From: Aquimarina sediminis
GTDB taxonomy: Bacteria > Bacteroidota > Bacteroidia > Flavobacteriales > Flavobacteriaceae
NCBI RefSeq assembly: GCF_002895435.1
Contig: NZ_POYJ01000012.1
Coordinates: 62,001-126,000 of the forward strand
DNA: 64,000 nucleotides
Reading direction: 5' to 3'
The first letter of the stretch is position 1. Every line of letters begins with the position of its first letter. The translations under genes were made by a program, and so were the position numbers. Of the stretch, positions 7,783 to 16,947 are shown in pieces. A model generated the notes under the pieces. It searched no databases. It worked only from the letters and a program-made list of their open reading frames with translations, and had not been told where the DNA came from.

Positions 7783-8877
7783 TTATATGTATTGAATAGG
7801 ATTGGTATTTTTATCCGATAAAATGATTGCAAAATTACTGATTTTTTTTCTAAGATAGCTAACAATTAGGTTTTTTGTGTATTGTTCGCTCTCATAATGT
7901 CCAATATCGGCAAGAATCAACTTGTTTTCTGCTTCATAAAATTGATGGTATTTTAAATCTGCCGTAATAAAAATATCTGCTCCGGCACGGTACGCACTAG
8001 AAATGGCAAAACTACCACTACCTCCTAAAACAGCCACTTTTTTAATAGGTTTATTTAGTAACGCAGAATGTCTAACACATCCAGTATTAAAAACTTTTTT
8101 GAGATGTTTTAGGAAATCAAGCTCTTCCATGCCCTGAGGGAGTTCTCCTATCATCCCCATTCCTATGTTTTCATTTTTATTCTCCAGAGTGGTGATTTCA
8201 TAGGCTACTTCTTCATAAGTGTGATTTTGAAAAAGGGCTTTAAGTATTTTTCCTTCACAATGTTTAGGATAAGTAACTTGAATTTGAGCTTCCTTTTCTT
8301 GGTGGATTTTTCCTATTTCACCAATTGATGGATTTGCGTTTTCAGATGCTCTAAAAGTTCCTATTCCTTCTGAAGAAAAACTACAGTTGTCATAATTCCC
8401 TATGGTTCCGGCTCCTGCTTCAAAAAGTTTGCTTCTTAATGTTTCAGCTTCGGCTATGGGTGCAAAAGTGACTAGTTTTTTTATACTTCCTCTTTGCGGA
8501 ATAAGAATTTTACGATTTATTAGACCTAATTGCTCACACATCATATCATTTACACCATGTAATGCATTATCTAATGCGGTATGAATGGCAAAAATGGCAA
8601 TATCATTTTTTATAGCCTTCATTATTACTCGTTCTACATAATTGCTTCCATTAAATCTTTTTAAGCCTTTAAAAACGATTGGGTGAAAACTTACAATCAG
8701 GTTGCAATCTGATTCGATGGCTTCGTCAATTATGTTTTCTAAAGTGTCTAGAGTAACAAGAATTCCGGTTAGTAATGTTTCTGGGCTACCTACTAGCAAA
8801 CCAACATTATCAAAATCTTCTGCGTATGTAGTTGGAGCCAAAGTTTCGAGATGTTGTATAACCTCTTTTATTTGCAT
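7783..8877 (-). CDS. Nif3-like dinuclear metal center protein (GTP cyclohydrolase I type 2 family)
   Basis: The product has 364 residues from ATG 8877 (MQIKEVIQHLETLAPTTYA), the normal family start; an upstream ATG at 8925 adds an atypical 16 residues. The metal-binding N-terminus shows EDFDNVGLLVG and VSFHPIVFKGLKR. The C-terminus shows VAVLGGSGSFAI, then DIFITADLKYHQFYEA and DIGHYESE with the second ligand set. The long form contains the inserted central domain (about residues 130-230). The exact substrate is uncertain. It is the first gene of an operon with the coiled-coil protein. Confidence 0.9.
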   Translation of the reverse strand: MQIKEVIQHLETLAPTTYAEDFDNVGLLVGSPETLLTGILVTLDTLENIIDEAIESDCNLIVSFHPIVFKGLKRFNGSNYVERVIMKAIKNDIAIFAIHTALDNALHGVNDMMCEQLGLINRKILIPQRGSIKKLVTFAPIAEAETLRSKLFEAGAGTIGNYDNCSFSSEGIGTFRASENANPSIGEIGKIHQEKEAQIQVTYPKHCEGKILKALFQNHTYEEVAYEITTLENKNENIGMGMIGELPQGMEELDFLKHLKKVFNTGCVRHSALLNKPIKKVAVLGGSGSFAISSAYRAGADIFITADLKYHQFYEAENKLILADIGHYESEQYTKNLIVSYLRKKISNFAIILSDKNTNPIQYI

Positions 8878-8917
8878 TATGATGTGTTTTTGAATGAAAA
8901 TTGAATGTAAAAAAACT

Positions 8918-8952
8918 TTTGTCAAATATCAAAGTTTCGTTTTATACTTTTG
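8918..8952 (+). promoter_or_regulatory. Promoter of lpxK
   Basis: TTTG at 8918-8921 lies 23 nt before a perfect -7 element TACTTTTG at 8945-8952. The gene starts 40 nt further on. Confidence 0.5.
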
Positions 8953-8991
8953 TTGATATTAAATACAATATAGATTAAAAATAATAAGCGA

Positions 8992-10005
8992 GTGAATTTA
9001 CTGCGAAAAATACTTTTACCCTTTGTTCCTTTTTACTATTTGATTACATGGGTACGCAACAAATTGTATGATGTGGGGATTAAAAAATCTAAGGAATATG
9101 ATTTTCCAATTATCGCTGTAGGAAATCTTAGCGTAGGAGGAACGGGTAAATCACCAATGATAGAGTATTTAATAGCAATGCTTCGGGATAAAACTCTGCT
9201 GGCGATATTGAGCAGGGGATATAAGAGAGAAACAAAAGGTTTTCAGGTTGTCGATTGTTTGTCCTCAGCCAAACAAGTTGGAGATGAACCATTGCAATTT
9301 AAACGAAAATTTGAAAATACTACTGTAGCTGTTGATGCTAATCGTCGTAATGGGATTTCAGAGATAAGATCGTTAATGCCTAGACCTGAAGTCATTTTGT
9401 TAGATGACGCTTATCAGCATCGTAAGGTAAAAGCTGGGTTTTATATCTTACTCACTGCATTTTATGAACTTTATAGCGATGATATTGTTTTGCCTACAGG
9501 AAACCTTAGAGAACCAAGGTCTGGGGCAAAAAGAGCTGATGTTATTGTGGTCACCAAATGTCCCAATGGTCTATCTCTGGAAGAAAGAGAGAAAATTGCT
9601 GATAAACTGGCAATACTACCACATCAGGATTTGTTTTTTACTACTATTGATTATGGAGATGCTATTGTGAATGCTTCTGGGAAAAAGTCAATTAATGATT
9701 TATCTAAAATAAATTTCACCTTAGTAACTGGGATTGCTAATCCATCTCCTTTGATTGATTACTATACTTCATTAGGATTGAATTTTGATCATGTGAATTA
9801 TCCTGATCATCATAATTTTACGGATATCGAATTAAAAGAGCTTAATCAGTTAGATTTTATTGTAACTACTGAAAAAGATTATGTTAGGCTAGTTTCGGAT
9901 ATTTCTGAGGAAAAATTATGGTATCAGCCTATAGAGGTAAAATTTATTGAAAAGACAGATTTATTTGAGAATAAGGTGGTTGATTATGTAAAGTGTATGT
10001 CGTAG
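8992..10005 (+). CDS. lpxK: Tetraacyldisaccharide 4'-kinase
   Basis: LpxK phosphorylates the 4' position of tetraacyldisaccharide-1-phosphate in lipid A synthesis, at the cytoplasmic face of the inner membrane. The product has 337 residues. An N-terminal membrane-associating helix (LLRKILLPFVPFYYLITWV) is followed by the P-loop variant VGNLSVGGTGKSP at about 43-55, then LSRGYKR, GDEPLQF and LLDDAYQHR, all typical of LpxK. The start codon is GTG. The gene is divergent from nif3 and carries its own promoter. Confidence 0.95.
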   Translation: MNLLRKILLPFVPFYYLITWVRNKLYDVGIKKSKEYDFPIIAVGNLSVGGTGKSPMIEYLIAMLRDKTLLAILSRGYKRETKGFQVVDCLSSAKQVGDEPLQFKRKFENTTVAVDANRRNGISEIRSLMPRPEVILLDDAYQHRKVKAGFYILLTAFYELYSDDIVLPTGNLREPRSGAKRADVIVVTKCPNGLSLEEREKIADKLAILPHQDLFFTTIDYGDAIVNASGKKSINDLSKINFTLVTGIANPSPLIDYYTSLGLNFDHVNYPDHHNFTDIELKELNQLDFIVTTEKDYVRLVSDISEEKLWYQPIEVKFIEKTDLFENKVVDYVKCMS

Positions 10006-10078
10006 GTCAAATCATGTTTATGGTGTAAATATGATGAACCATTTTCCAAAAGCTATATGAAGACCATGGTATTAGATA

Positions 10079-12301
10079 CTAGGCTGTAGTTTGTTTCTTA
10101 AGAAAAGCTTTATGGAGTTTAGTGAAGAACTCTTCGGTTTTGTACGGTTTTGGTATAATGTCATTAAATCCATTGTTGTAGAATTCATCTAGATTATCGT
10201 CTAATGTAACTGCTGTAAGAGCGATAATGGGTATTAGTTTGTTAAATTCTCTAATTTTTTTAGTAGCTTCAATTCCACTAATTCCTGGCATATGAATATC
10301 CATAAGGATCAGGTCAAAATCGTTTTCTCTAGTCTTGTGAATTGCGATGTCTCCATTATCGGCAACATCACATATAATTTTATTTTTCTCTAATATTTTT
10401 CTGGTAATTAGCTGGTTTATTTTGTTGTCCTCTACGATTAATATGCGTTTATCAATCATTAGATTGTAATCAATTTTTTTGGCTTCTTCGACGTAGTTGG
10501 TGCTTTTATCTTCAAAAATTTCGAATTTGAGATTAAATAAAAACTTTGATCCTTTACCAAGTTCACTCTCTAGTTTTATGTCACTATCCATTAGTGATAA
10601 TAGATTTTTTACAATAGACAGTCCAAGACCTGTTCCTCCAAATTTTCTGTTTATCTGTACCGAACCTTGCGTGAAATTTTCAAATATAGTTAGTTGTTTC
10701 TTTTCCGAAATTCCAACTCCATTGTCTTCAATTTCAAAATTGAGAAATACTTTATTGTCAATCTGCTTAGCTGGTTTTACGCGTATCCAGATGTCACCAT
10801 TTTGAGTAAATTTTATCGAGTTACCGATAAGATTAATTAATATCTGGGAGACTTTTAAAGGATCTCCTTTTAGTTTTTGAGGAATAGATTCGTCAAATTC
10901 ATAATGAAGCTTGTTGTTTCTGTCTTTAGCAGATTTTCCTAAAGCAATCAATACATCGTTTATTCGTTTCTTTAAATTGAAAGAGGTGTTTTCTAGTTCT
11001 ACCTTATTGGCTTCTAATTTATTAAGGTCTAGTATGTTGTTGATTAGTGATAAGAGGTATTCTCCAGAAAATTTAAGTGAATTAAGGTGTTCTTTTTGAT
11101 TTGGAGTGGGGCTTTCTTCAAGAAGTAGATGGGTTAACCCAGTAACAGCATATAATGGCGTTCTTAATTCATGAGTAATAGTAGAGAGGAATTGAACTTT
11201 TGCTTCACTCGCTCTTTCTGCGTTTTCTTTTGCTAATATAAGTTCGGTGTTTTTATTTTGTAATAATTCATTGGCTCTAGCTCTTAGGTTATTGTTTTTG
11301 TATAAAGAAAGAGTTAAAAGTGATAATATTGTTATTAGGGCAATGCTTAATATAGTTGTTAATCGCCCTAATTTTAAGGATTTTTGTTGTTGAATATTTT
11401 CCTCTGTTAGCTCTTCAATTAAAACATTGTTTTCATTCAGGTTTAATTTTGCTCCTGCTTCTTGAGCTATAATTTCTTTATTTGTATTGAATAAGGAATC
11501 TTTTATTTTTTCGTGAGCCCTAAGGTAGTTTAGAGAGGTTAGGTATTCCTCCTTTTTCTCATATATTTGGCTATATAGTTCATAGCAATTTGACCTTATT
11601 TCTGGATACCCCAGGTCTTTTCCAATTTGCATAGCAAGATCATTTGTTTCTTTTGCATCATCAGATTTGTTAAGAAGTAATTGTGCTCTGGCTTTATTTG
11701 AATAAAGTTTAGCTATGGGATAATGTAGGTTAAAAGAATTTATAATCGGGAGACTGGTATTAAAATGTTGTATAGCTAATTCTGGTTGATTTTGCGCAAG
11801 AGCTAATAGTCCAAGGTTTAATTTGATTCTTCCTTCCTGATCCTTTACATCATTTTTTTTTGCTAATACAAGAGCTTGATTAAGAGTTTTTGATGCTGTG
11901 TCGTATTTTTTGAGCTCTGTAAGGATAGATCCATAGATGTTGTAAGAGCATGCTAGAAGAGTTTCATTTTTGTTTTCTTTCTGTATTGCTATAGCATCAA
12001 GAATTTGATCCTCTGCTTTTTTTAAATCTCCTAGCTCTCTATATAATTTAGCAAGTACTAGGTTGGTTTTTCCTATATAGACTTTATCTTGCTGTTGTAA
12101 TGCAATTTCTTTTGCTTTACCTATATTAGAAAGTGCTAGTTCTAGTCTCGCTTGATCAATAGATCGCGAACCATTTGTTAAATAACTCTCGATAGAGTCT
12201 TTTGTTTGATCATTTATTACATGTTCAGTTGTTTGGGAAGAACCAACAAAGCAACACATAAGTATGAATTTCGATATTAAATTTCTGATTTGGGTTGACA
12301 T
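10079..12301 (-). CDS. TPR-containing hybrid sensor histidine kinase/response regulator
   Basis: This 740-residue membrane sensor starts with a signal-like segment. TPR helices follow (about residues 40-290), then a single membrane helix (LTTILSIALITILSLLTLSL, about 310-335) and a short coiled coil. The kinase core has HisKA with FLSTITHELRTPL and a HATPase with DNGVGISE and GGTGLGLSIV. A receiver domain (from about 620) has EDNK, phospho-acceptor Asp near 668 in LMDIHMPG, and Lys in PKPYK. It is 31 nt downstream of gapA, so likely cotranscribed with lipA-gapA. The signal sensed is unknown. Confidence 0.9.
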   Translation of the reverse strand: MSTQIRNLISKFILMCCFVGSSQTTEHVINDQTKDSIESYLTNGSRSIDQARLELALSNIGKAKEIALQQQDKVYIGKTNLVLAKLYRELGDLKKAEDQILDAIAIQKENKNETLLACSYNIYGSILTELKKYDTASKTLNQALVLAKKNDVKDQEGRIKLNLGLLALAQNQPELAIQHFNTSLPIINSFNLHYPIAKLYSNKARAQLLLNKSDDAKETNDLAMQIGKDLGYPEIRSNCYELYSQIYEKKEEYLTSLNYLRAHEKIKDSLFNTNKEIIAQEAGAKLNLNENNVLIEELTEENIQQQKSLKLGRLTTILSIALITILSLLTLSLYKNNNLRARANELLQNKNTELILAKENAERASEAKVQFLSTITHELRTPLYAVTGLTHLLLEESPTPNQKEHLNSLKFSGEYLLSLINNILDLNKLEANKVELENTSFNLKKRINDVLIALGKSAKDRNNKLHYEFDESIPQKLKGDPLKVSQILINLIGNSIKFTQNGDIWIRVKPAKQIDNKVFLNFEIEDNGVGISEKKQLTIFENFTQGSVQINRKFGGTGLGLSIVKNLLSLMDSDIKLESELGKGSKFLFNLKFEIFEDKSTNYVEEAKKIDYNLMIDKRILIVEDNKINQLITRKILEKNKIICDVADNGDIAIHKTRENDFDLILMDIHMPGISGIEATKKIREFNKLIPIIALTAVTLDDNLDEFYNNGFNDIIPKPYKTEEFFTKLHKAFLKKQTTA

Positions 12302-12332
12302 TTTTTCCTCTAAAAAATCTCAACTAAGATAG

Positions 12333-13337
12333 TTATTTCTTACAAATGTTAATAATTAAATCAATTATTCTATTACTATATCCTATTTCATTGTCATACC
12401 AACCTATGATTTTAACCATTTTTCCTATGACCGATGTCATTAAAGAATCAAATGTGCAAGAGTTAGGGTTTCCAACAATATCAACAGATACGATAGGGTC
12501 TTCTGTATAGGCTAGTATCCCTTTTAAGTCGGTTTCTGAAGCTTTTTTGAATGCATTGTTAATTTCTTCAATTGAGGTTTGTTTTTTTACATTAAAGGTA
12601 ATATCTGTTAGTGACCCATTAGGGACAGGTACTCTAATTCCACAACCACCAATAACATTGCTTAATTCGGGGAAAATTTTTGTTAATGCTTTTGCAGCCC
12701 CCGTTGTTGTTGGAACAATAGATTGACCAGCTGCTCTAGCTCGTCTAAGATCTCTGTGAGGTTGATCATGCAGGCTTTGGTCTGTGGTATAACTATGTAC
12801 TGTAGTAATATAAGCTTGTTCAATCCCACACAAATCATTCACCACTTTAATCATAGGCGCGGCATTATTTGTAGTACATGATGCATTTGATAAGATCATT
12901 TCAGAACCATCAATGATGTGGTCATTGACGCCTATTACAATGGTTTTTATGCTATCCTCGATCGAAGGAGCTGAAAGAATAATCTTTTTTGCTCCGGCTT
13001 TTAGGTGTTTTTCTGCATCTAGTCGGGTTTTAAATTTTCCCGTGGATTCTATGACAATATCTACATTGAATTTTTTCCAATTACAGTGCTCTGGGTTTTC
13101 TTCGTTCAGTAATGGGATTGATTTGCCTTCTAATACAATGTGATTTTTGTCATGAGATATTTCTAAAGGTAATACACCGTGAATACTATCGTATTTAAGG
13201 AGATGGCTTAAAGTCTTAGAATCTGCAAGATCATTTATTGCTACTACTTGTATGTTGGAGTGATTGATTAATGTTCTAAAGAGGTTACGACCAATCCTTC
13301 CAAAACCGTTGATGGCAATTCTAATAGGTGTATTCAT
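12333..13337 (-). CDS. gapA: Glyceraldehyde-3-phosphate dehydrogenase, type I
   Basis: The enzyme oxidises glyceraldehyde-3-phosphate to 1,3-bisphosphoglycerate with NAD(P), in glycolysis or in reverse. The 334 residues include the Rossmann motif INGFGRIGR near the N-terminus, catalytic Cys154 in SNASCTTN and His181 in TTVHSYT. Asp36 in INDLAD fits NAD preference. Flavobacteria often have more than one gap gene, and this may be a secondary copy. It lies 26 nt after lipA and just before the hybrid kinase. Confidence 0.94.
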   Translation of the reverse strand: MNTPIRIAINGFGRIGRNLFRTLINHSNIQVVAINDLADSKTLSHLLKYDSIHGVLPLEISHDKNHIVLEGKSIPLLNEENPEHCNWKKFNVDIVIESTGKFKTRLDAEKHLKAGAKKIILSAPSIEDSIKTIVIGVNDHIIDGSEMILSNASCTTNNAAPMIKVVNDLCGIEQAYITTVHSYTTDQSLHDQPHRDLRRARAAGQSIVPTTTGAAKALTKIFPELSNVIGGCGIRVPVPNGSLTDITFNVKKQTSIEEINNAFKKASETDLKGILAYTEDPIVSVDIVGNPNSCTFDSLMTSVIGKMVKIIGWYDNEIGYSNRIIDLIINICKK

Positions 13338-13363
13338 TAAGTTCTTACTACTTGATTATTGAA

Positions 13364-14236
13364 CTAAGTTAAATGCTTTTGTGCTTTATATGAAGATCGT
13401 ACCAAAGCACTACTTTCTACATGTCTGAAGCCCATGTCTAGACCAATCTCTTCATATTTTTTAAATTGATCAGGAGTTATGAATTGTTTTACAGGTAAAT
13501 GCTTTTTACTTGGTTGTAAGTATTGTCCAATGGTTACTATATCCAAATCAACAGCTCTGAGGTCTTTTAGTGTTTGTATCACTTCTTCCTCTTTTTCTCC
13601 AAGTCCAAGCATGATTCCACTTTTAGTACGTCTAATTCCGTTTTCTTTAAGATATTTCAGTACTTGCAAACTTTGTTCATATTTAGCCTGAATACGAACC
13701 TCTCGGGTCAATCTTTTAACTGTTTCCATATTATGAGAAACAACTTCTGGTTTTACTGCGATGATTCGATCTATGTTTTTTGTTTTTCCTTGAAAATCAG
13801 GTATTAAAGTTTCTAGTGTGGTCTCAGGATTCATTCTTCGGATTGCCTGAATGGTCTCTGCCCAAATAATTGATCCTCCATCAGAGAGGTCGTCTCTATC
13901 TACAGAGGTGATAACTGCATGTTTTATACCCATTTTTTTTATAGAACGAGCTACCTTTTCTGGTTCTTCCCATTCTACTGTTTCTGGTCTTCCTGTTTTT
14001 ACTCCGCAAAAACCGCAAGAACGAGTACAGATATTACCTAAAATCATAAAAGTAGCTGTGCCTTCACTCCAGCATTCTCCCATATTTGGACAACTTCCAG
14101 AAGTACAAATGGTATGTAGGTTGTATTTATCTACTATTCCTCTAAGTTCTGTGTATTTTTTTCCTGTAGGAAGTTTAACCCGTAACCATTTTGGTTTTCC
14201 TTTTGGAGGTGCTACACCAGCAACATCGTTATTCAT
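13364..14236 (-). CDS. lipA: Lipoyl synthase
   Basis: This radical SAM enzyme inserts two sulfurs into octanoyl chains on lipoyl domains. The product has 290 residues from ATG 14236. The auxiliary cluster cysteines are 44, 49 and 55 (CTSGSCPNMGEC) and the radical SAM cysteines are 70, 74 and 77 (CTRSCGFC). The C-terminal SSALVRSSYKA carries the conserved Ser ligand. An in-frame start at 14296 is rejected: it adds an atypical leader that would span the -7 box at 14254-14261. Confidence 0.95.
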   Translation of the reverse strand: MNNDVAGVAPPKGKPKWLRVKLPTGKKYTELRGIVDKYNLHTICTSGSCPNMGECWSEGTATFMILGNICTRSCGFCGVKTGRPETVEWEEPEKVARSIKKMGIKHAVITSVDRDDLSDGGSIIWAETIQAIRRMNPETTLETLIPDFQGKTKNIDRIIAVKPEVVSHNMETVKRLTREVRIQAKYEQSLQVLKYLKENGIRRTKSGIMLGLGEKEEEVIQTLKDLRAVDLDIVTIGQYLQPSKKHLPVKQFITPDQFKKYEEIGLDMGFRHVESSALVRSSYKAQKHLT

Positions 14237-14253
14237 ACAAGCAATATTTTTAG

Positions 14254-14261
14254 CAAAAATA
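14254..14261 (-). promoter_or_regulatory. -7 element of the lipA operon
   Basis: TATTTTTG on the minus strand is a perfect TAnnTTTG. Transcription would start near 14248, about 12 nt before the lipA ATG, which supports the short start. Confidence 0.5.
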
Positions 14262-14296
14262 CAAAGAATGCTTAGATTACTATGTAGTTGATTCAA

Positions 14297-14746
14297 AAGT
14301 TATGATTTTGAAATAAATTTATATGAAAAAAATGACGGTTTTGTGGTTTTTGTTTTTGCGAAATTTTTAAGATAACTCTGATTGAGTTCTATAGGATCTT
14401 TAATCGTTTTGTTAGAGTTATAGAAAATGTGGTGTCATATTTTAACATTAATTTTTGTAGAATAAAGTTCTGAAATAGGCGAAATCTGCTTCAAAGATGT
14501 TGGTTTTTATAGAGGAATTTAGAAACAATAATGAAAATTAACTATTTAATAATCAGGCTTTATTTTGTTAAAATTTAATAAGAAAACCATTTTTTGATCT
14601 GTTTTGTTGAATTAATTTCTTTTTTGTTGCTCTGTGTTCTACAGTATAACCTCATGTGTATAAAGTCTTAACATCAGGTTAAAATTAAGTTAACATAAAA
14701 TTTTTTTTGAATTTGGAAGTTATCATGTTTACTAAAGAGAAAAATC
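14297..14746. other. Non-coding stretch between lipA and a small ORF
   Basis: This is AT-rich and has no convincing coding frame. It contains two GTTAA-type words near 14680-14695 (AGGTTAAAATTAAGTTAAC) just ahead of the 76-codon ORF, which could be binding sites. No RNA or repeat was recognised. Confidence 0.4.
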
Positions 14747-14977
14747 ATGCTCGAAGAATTGGTAAGCCCCAAGAAAATACAAAATAACCGAAAGCGTGTA
14801 GAAAAATGGTTAGTCAATAACCAGAGGTATATTAATATTACCGCTATAGAAAAAGAAATTTCTGCCCCAAAAGGATTAATACAAAAATTTGTAAAGTACG
14901 ATAAGAAGATTAATGATAAGTGGATTGATCCATTATATAATGTTATCAAACGATTTACATCTTTTACCTTGCGATAA
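14747..14977 (+). CDS. Small basic protein, 76 aa, possible DNA-binding fold
   Basis: This short frame has a biased, coding-like composition: 15 Lys, 4 Arg, few Cys, and a well-formed amphipathic pattern. Residues 30-50 (YINITAIEKEISAPKGLIQ) could form a helix-turn-helix in which isoleucines pack a core. The ATG follows AAATC with no Shine-Dalgarno, as for neighbouring genes. It converges on the sigma factor gene, 20 nt from stop to stop. I do not recognise the family. It could be a small regulator of the host or of mobile DNA. Confidence 0.6.
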   Translation: MLEELVSPKKIQNNRKRVEKWLVNNQRYINITAIEKEISAPKGLIQKFVKYDKKINDKWIDPLYNVIKRFTSFTLR

Positions 14978-14997
14978 GTCTTTTTGCTTTTTTTTAA

Positions 14998-15570
14998 TCA
15001 ACGTTTTGCACTGGTGATTATTTCGGATAACAATTTTCTGGCACGCAATAGTTTTACTTTTACGTTATTAATAGGTTCATTAAGGTGTTCTGCAATTTCT
15101 TTGTAGCTTAATTCTTGAAAATACCTTAAGTTGATTACTTGTTGATAATGAGGTTTTAATTGTTTAATATAAAGAAGTAGTCTGTCTAAATTTTGCTCAG
15201 TAATTAATTTGTCCTCGGGAGTAGGGTTGTCATCAATGATTTTGTAAACAGATTCATCTACGTTTGATGTTGTTTTTGACTGTATTGAGGCGTTTTTTTT
15301 ACGTAAAAGATCGATATGGATATTCTTTGAAATTTGAATTAACCATGTCTTAAAGTTGTATTCTTCTTTAAATGTATTTATTTTATCAAATGCTCTAGAA
15401 AAACTTTGAATTGTAATGTCTTCAGCCTCATACTCATTTTGGGTTCTTTTCAATTGAAAGTTGTATATCTCATTCCAAAAAGTATCTAGAAGGTAATTAA
15501 AAGATATTTGTTTCCCTTCTTTGGCTTTTTTAATATGAGTTTCTAAAAGAGTGAGATTTTCTTTTTTCAA
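14998..15570 (-). CDS. ECF-type RNA polymerase sigma factor
   Basis: The 190-residue protein has sigma region 2 (NEYEAEDITIQSFSRAFDK, then FKTWLIQISKNIHIDLLRKK at about 45-95). Region 4 (YQQVINLRYFQELSYKEIAEHL, about 130-170) carries the helix-turn-helix that reads the -35 element. No anti-sigma factor is adjacent. Instead a 68-residue membrane protein sits 38 nt upstream on the same strand. The target promoters are not predictable here. Confidence 0.93.
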   Translation of the reverse strand: MKKENLTLLETHIKKAKEGKQISFNYLLDTFWNEIYNFQLKRTQNEYEAEDITIQSFSRAFDKINTFKEEYNFKTWLIQISKNIHIDLLRKKNASIQSKTTSNVDESVYKIIDDNPTPEDKLITEQNLDRLLLYIKQLKPHYQQVINLRYFQELSYKEIAEHLNEPINNVKVKLLRARKLLSEIITSAKR

Positions 15571-15608
15571 TGATTTGTTTTTGAGAACGATTGTGTAATG
15601 ACAGGAGA

Positions 15609-15815
15609 CTAATCAGTGTGTTTTTCGTCATTACAGTTTGAAAATTGATCTGGAGTTTTGCCACACAGAGAACATGATTCACCTTCTTTATTTAAAAACG
15701 GACTTTGGCTAGCGCATGTACCAGCAAATTTACCATCTTTTTTTGCCCATAATTTAATGGCAATACCTCCAAACGCTAAAAGTAATAAACCAATTGTAAG
15801 AAATACAAGCTTCAT
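15609..15815 (-). CDS. Small membrane protein with a Cys cluster
   Basis: The 68-residue product has one N-terminal membrane helix (LVFLTIGLLLLAFGGIAIKL) and a short domain with five Cys, including CSLCGKTPDQFSNC. Such short proteins are common in Bacteroidota, usually unannotated. The cysteines might bind a metal. It is the first gene before the sigma factor, 38 nt away, with its own -7 box. It is too short to be a normal anti-sigma factor, yet a sensory link to the sigma factor is conceivable. Confidence 0.75.
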   Translation of the reverse strand: MKLVFLTIGLLLLAFGGIAIKLWAKKDGKFAGTCASQSPFLNKEGESCSLCGKTPDQFSNCNDEKHTD

Positions 15816-15828
15816 AAGTATATAAAAT

Positions 15829-15836
15829 CAAAATTA
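15829..15836 (-). promoter_or_regulatory. -7 element before the small membrane protein/sigma factor operon
   Basis: TAATTTTG on the minus strand fits TAnnTTTG and lies 14 nt before the ATG at 15815. No clear -33 partner was found. Confidence 0.4.
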
Positions 15837-15933
15837 TGTGCAAAGATACAAAGAATGTAGGTTTAATACTATTATATGTGTCATAGTAATTGATTAGAAT
15901 AGATTTCCTGCATTTTTATCACCTTTTTACTAA

Positions 15934-16947
15934 CTATATAATATTGACTTCTGTCTCCAGAGTAATATGGAACTTTTCTTTTATCTCTATTTGAATTCTT
16001 CGCGATAAATCTAAAATTTCTTTTCCTGATGCATTATTGTAATTAACCAAAACCAAAGCCTGTTTTTCATGAACCCCAGCATCTCCCCAACGTTTTCCTT
16101 TAAAATTACATTGTTCTATTAACCAACCCGCAGGGACTTTTAAATGCTCACCATCTATTGTATAAGAAGGGATAGAGGGATGTTGATCTCGAAGTGTGTT
16201 AAAATGACTTGTAGTAATAACCGGGTTTTTAAAAAAACTACCACTATTTCCTATTTCTAAGGGATCTGGGAGTTTGCTTTTACGAATTTTTATTACAGCT
16301 TCAGAAACATCTTGGATTGTTGGTTTGTGAATTTCTTGATCTAACAAAGCACTTTCAATAGCTCCATAACTTGTATTTAGGATATGGTCTTTTTTTGTTA
16401 ATCTAAATGTAACTTTTGTAATTATGTATTCCCCTTTTATTTCATTTTTAAAAATAGAGTTGCGATACCCGAACTTACAATCTTTATTTGTGAAAACCTG
16501 TTTTTTGCCAGAGCTTATGCTAATAGCTTCGCATTGAACCATGGTGTCCTTTAGTTCAACTCCGTAAGCTCCAATATTTTGAATTGGAGCACTCCCGACA
16601 TAACCAGGTATTAGTGATAGGTTTTCTAGCCCGCCATAATTGTTTTTGATACAATATTGTACAAAGTTATGCCAGTTTTCTCCTGCTTTTGCAGAGACAA
16701 GAACATGATTGTCTGATTCATCTATAACTTCAATCCCTTTTATTGCAATATGTAAAACCAAAGAGTCCAGATCTCGGGTTAATAACATATTACTTCCTCC
16801 ACTTAAAATAAAAAGAGGGTTTTTGTTGTCTTTAGAAAGTATATTGTTAAGCTCAGATTCTGATGTAATAGTTGCAAATTCTGCAGCTGTTACATCAATT
16901 CCAAACGTATTATAGGCTTTTAGAGATTTGTTATATTCAATTTTCAT
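15934..16947 (-). CDS. murB: UDP-N-acetylenolpyruvoylglucosamine reductase
   Basis: MurB uses FAD and NADPH to reduce UDP-GlcNAc-enolpyruvate to UDP-MurNAc in peptidoglycan synthesis. The 337 residues match the longer type I MurB. FAD contacts appear in FILSGGSNMLL at about 46-56 and in IPGYVGSAPIQNIGAYGVE at about 113-131. GNSGSFFKNP at about 232-241 holds the catalytic Ser, and TLETE near the C-terminus holds the catalytic Glu. The start overlaps the aminotransferase stop by one base (TAATG). Confidence 0.95.
   Translation of the reverse strand: MKIEYNKSLKAYNTFGIDVTAAEFATITSESELNNILSKDNKNPLFILSGGSNMLLTRDLDSLVLHIAIKGIEVIDESDNHVLVSAKAGENWHNFVQYCIKNNYGGLENLSLIPGYVGSAPIQNIGAYGVELKDTMVQCEAISISSGKKQVFTNKDCKFGYRNSIFKNEIKGEYIITKVTFRLTKKDHILNTSYGAIESALLDQEIHKPTIQDVSEAVIKIRKSKLPDPLEIGNSGSFFKNPVITTSHFNTLRDQHPSIPSYTIDGEHLKVPAGWLIEQCNFKGKRWGDAGVHEKQALVLVNYNNASGKEILDLSRRIQIEIKEKFHITLETEVNII

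Noticed and set aside
13574-14291. Plus-strand open frames of 70-146 codons over lipA
   Set aside because: They are antisense to conserved lipA codons, including the Cys motifs.
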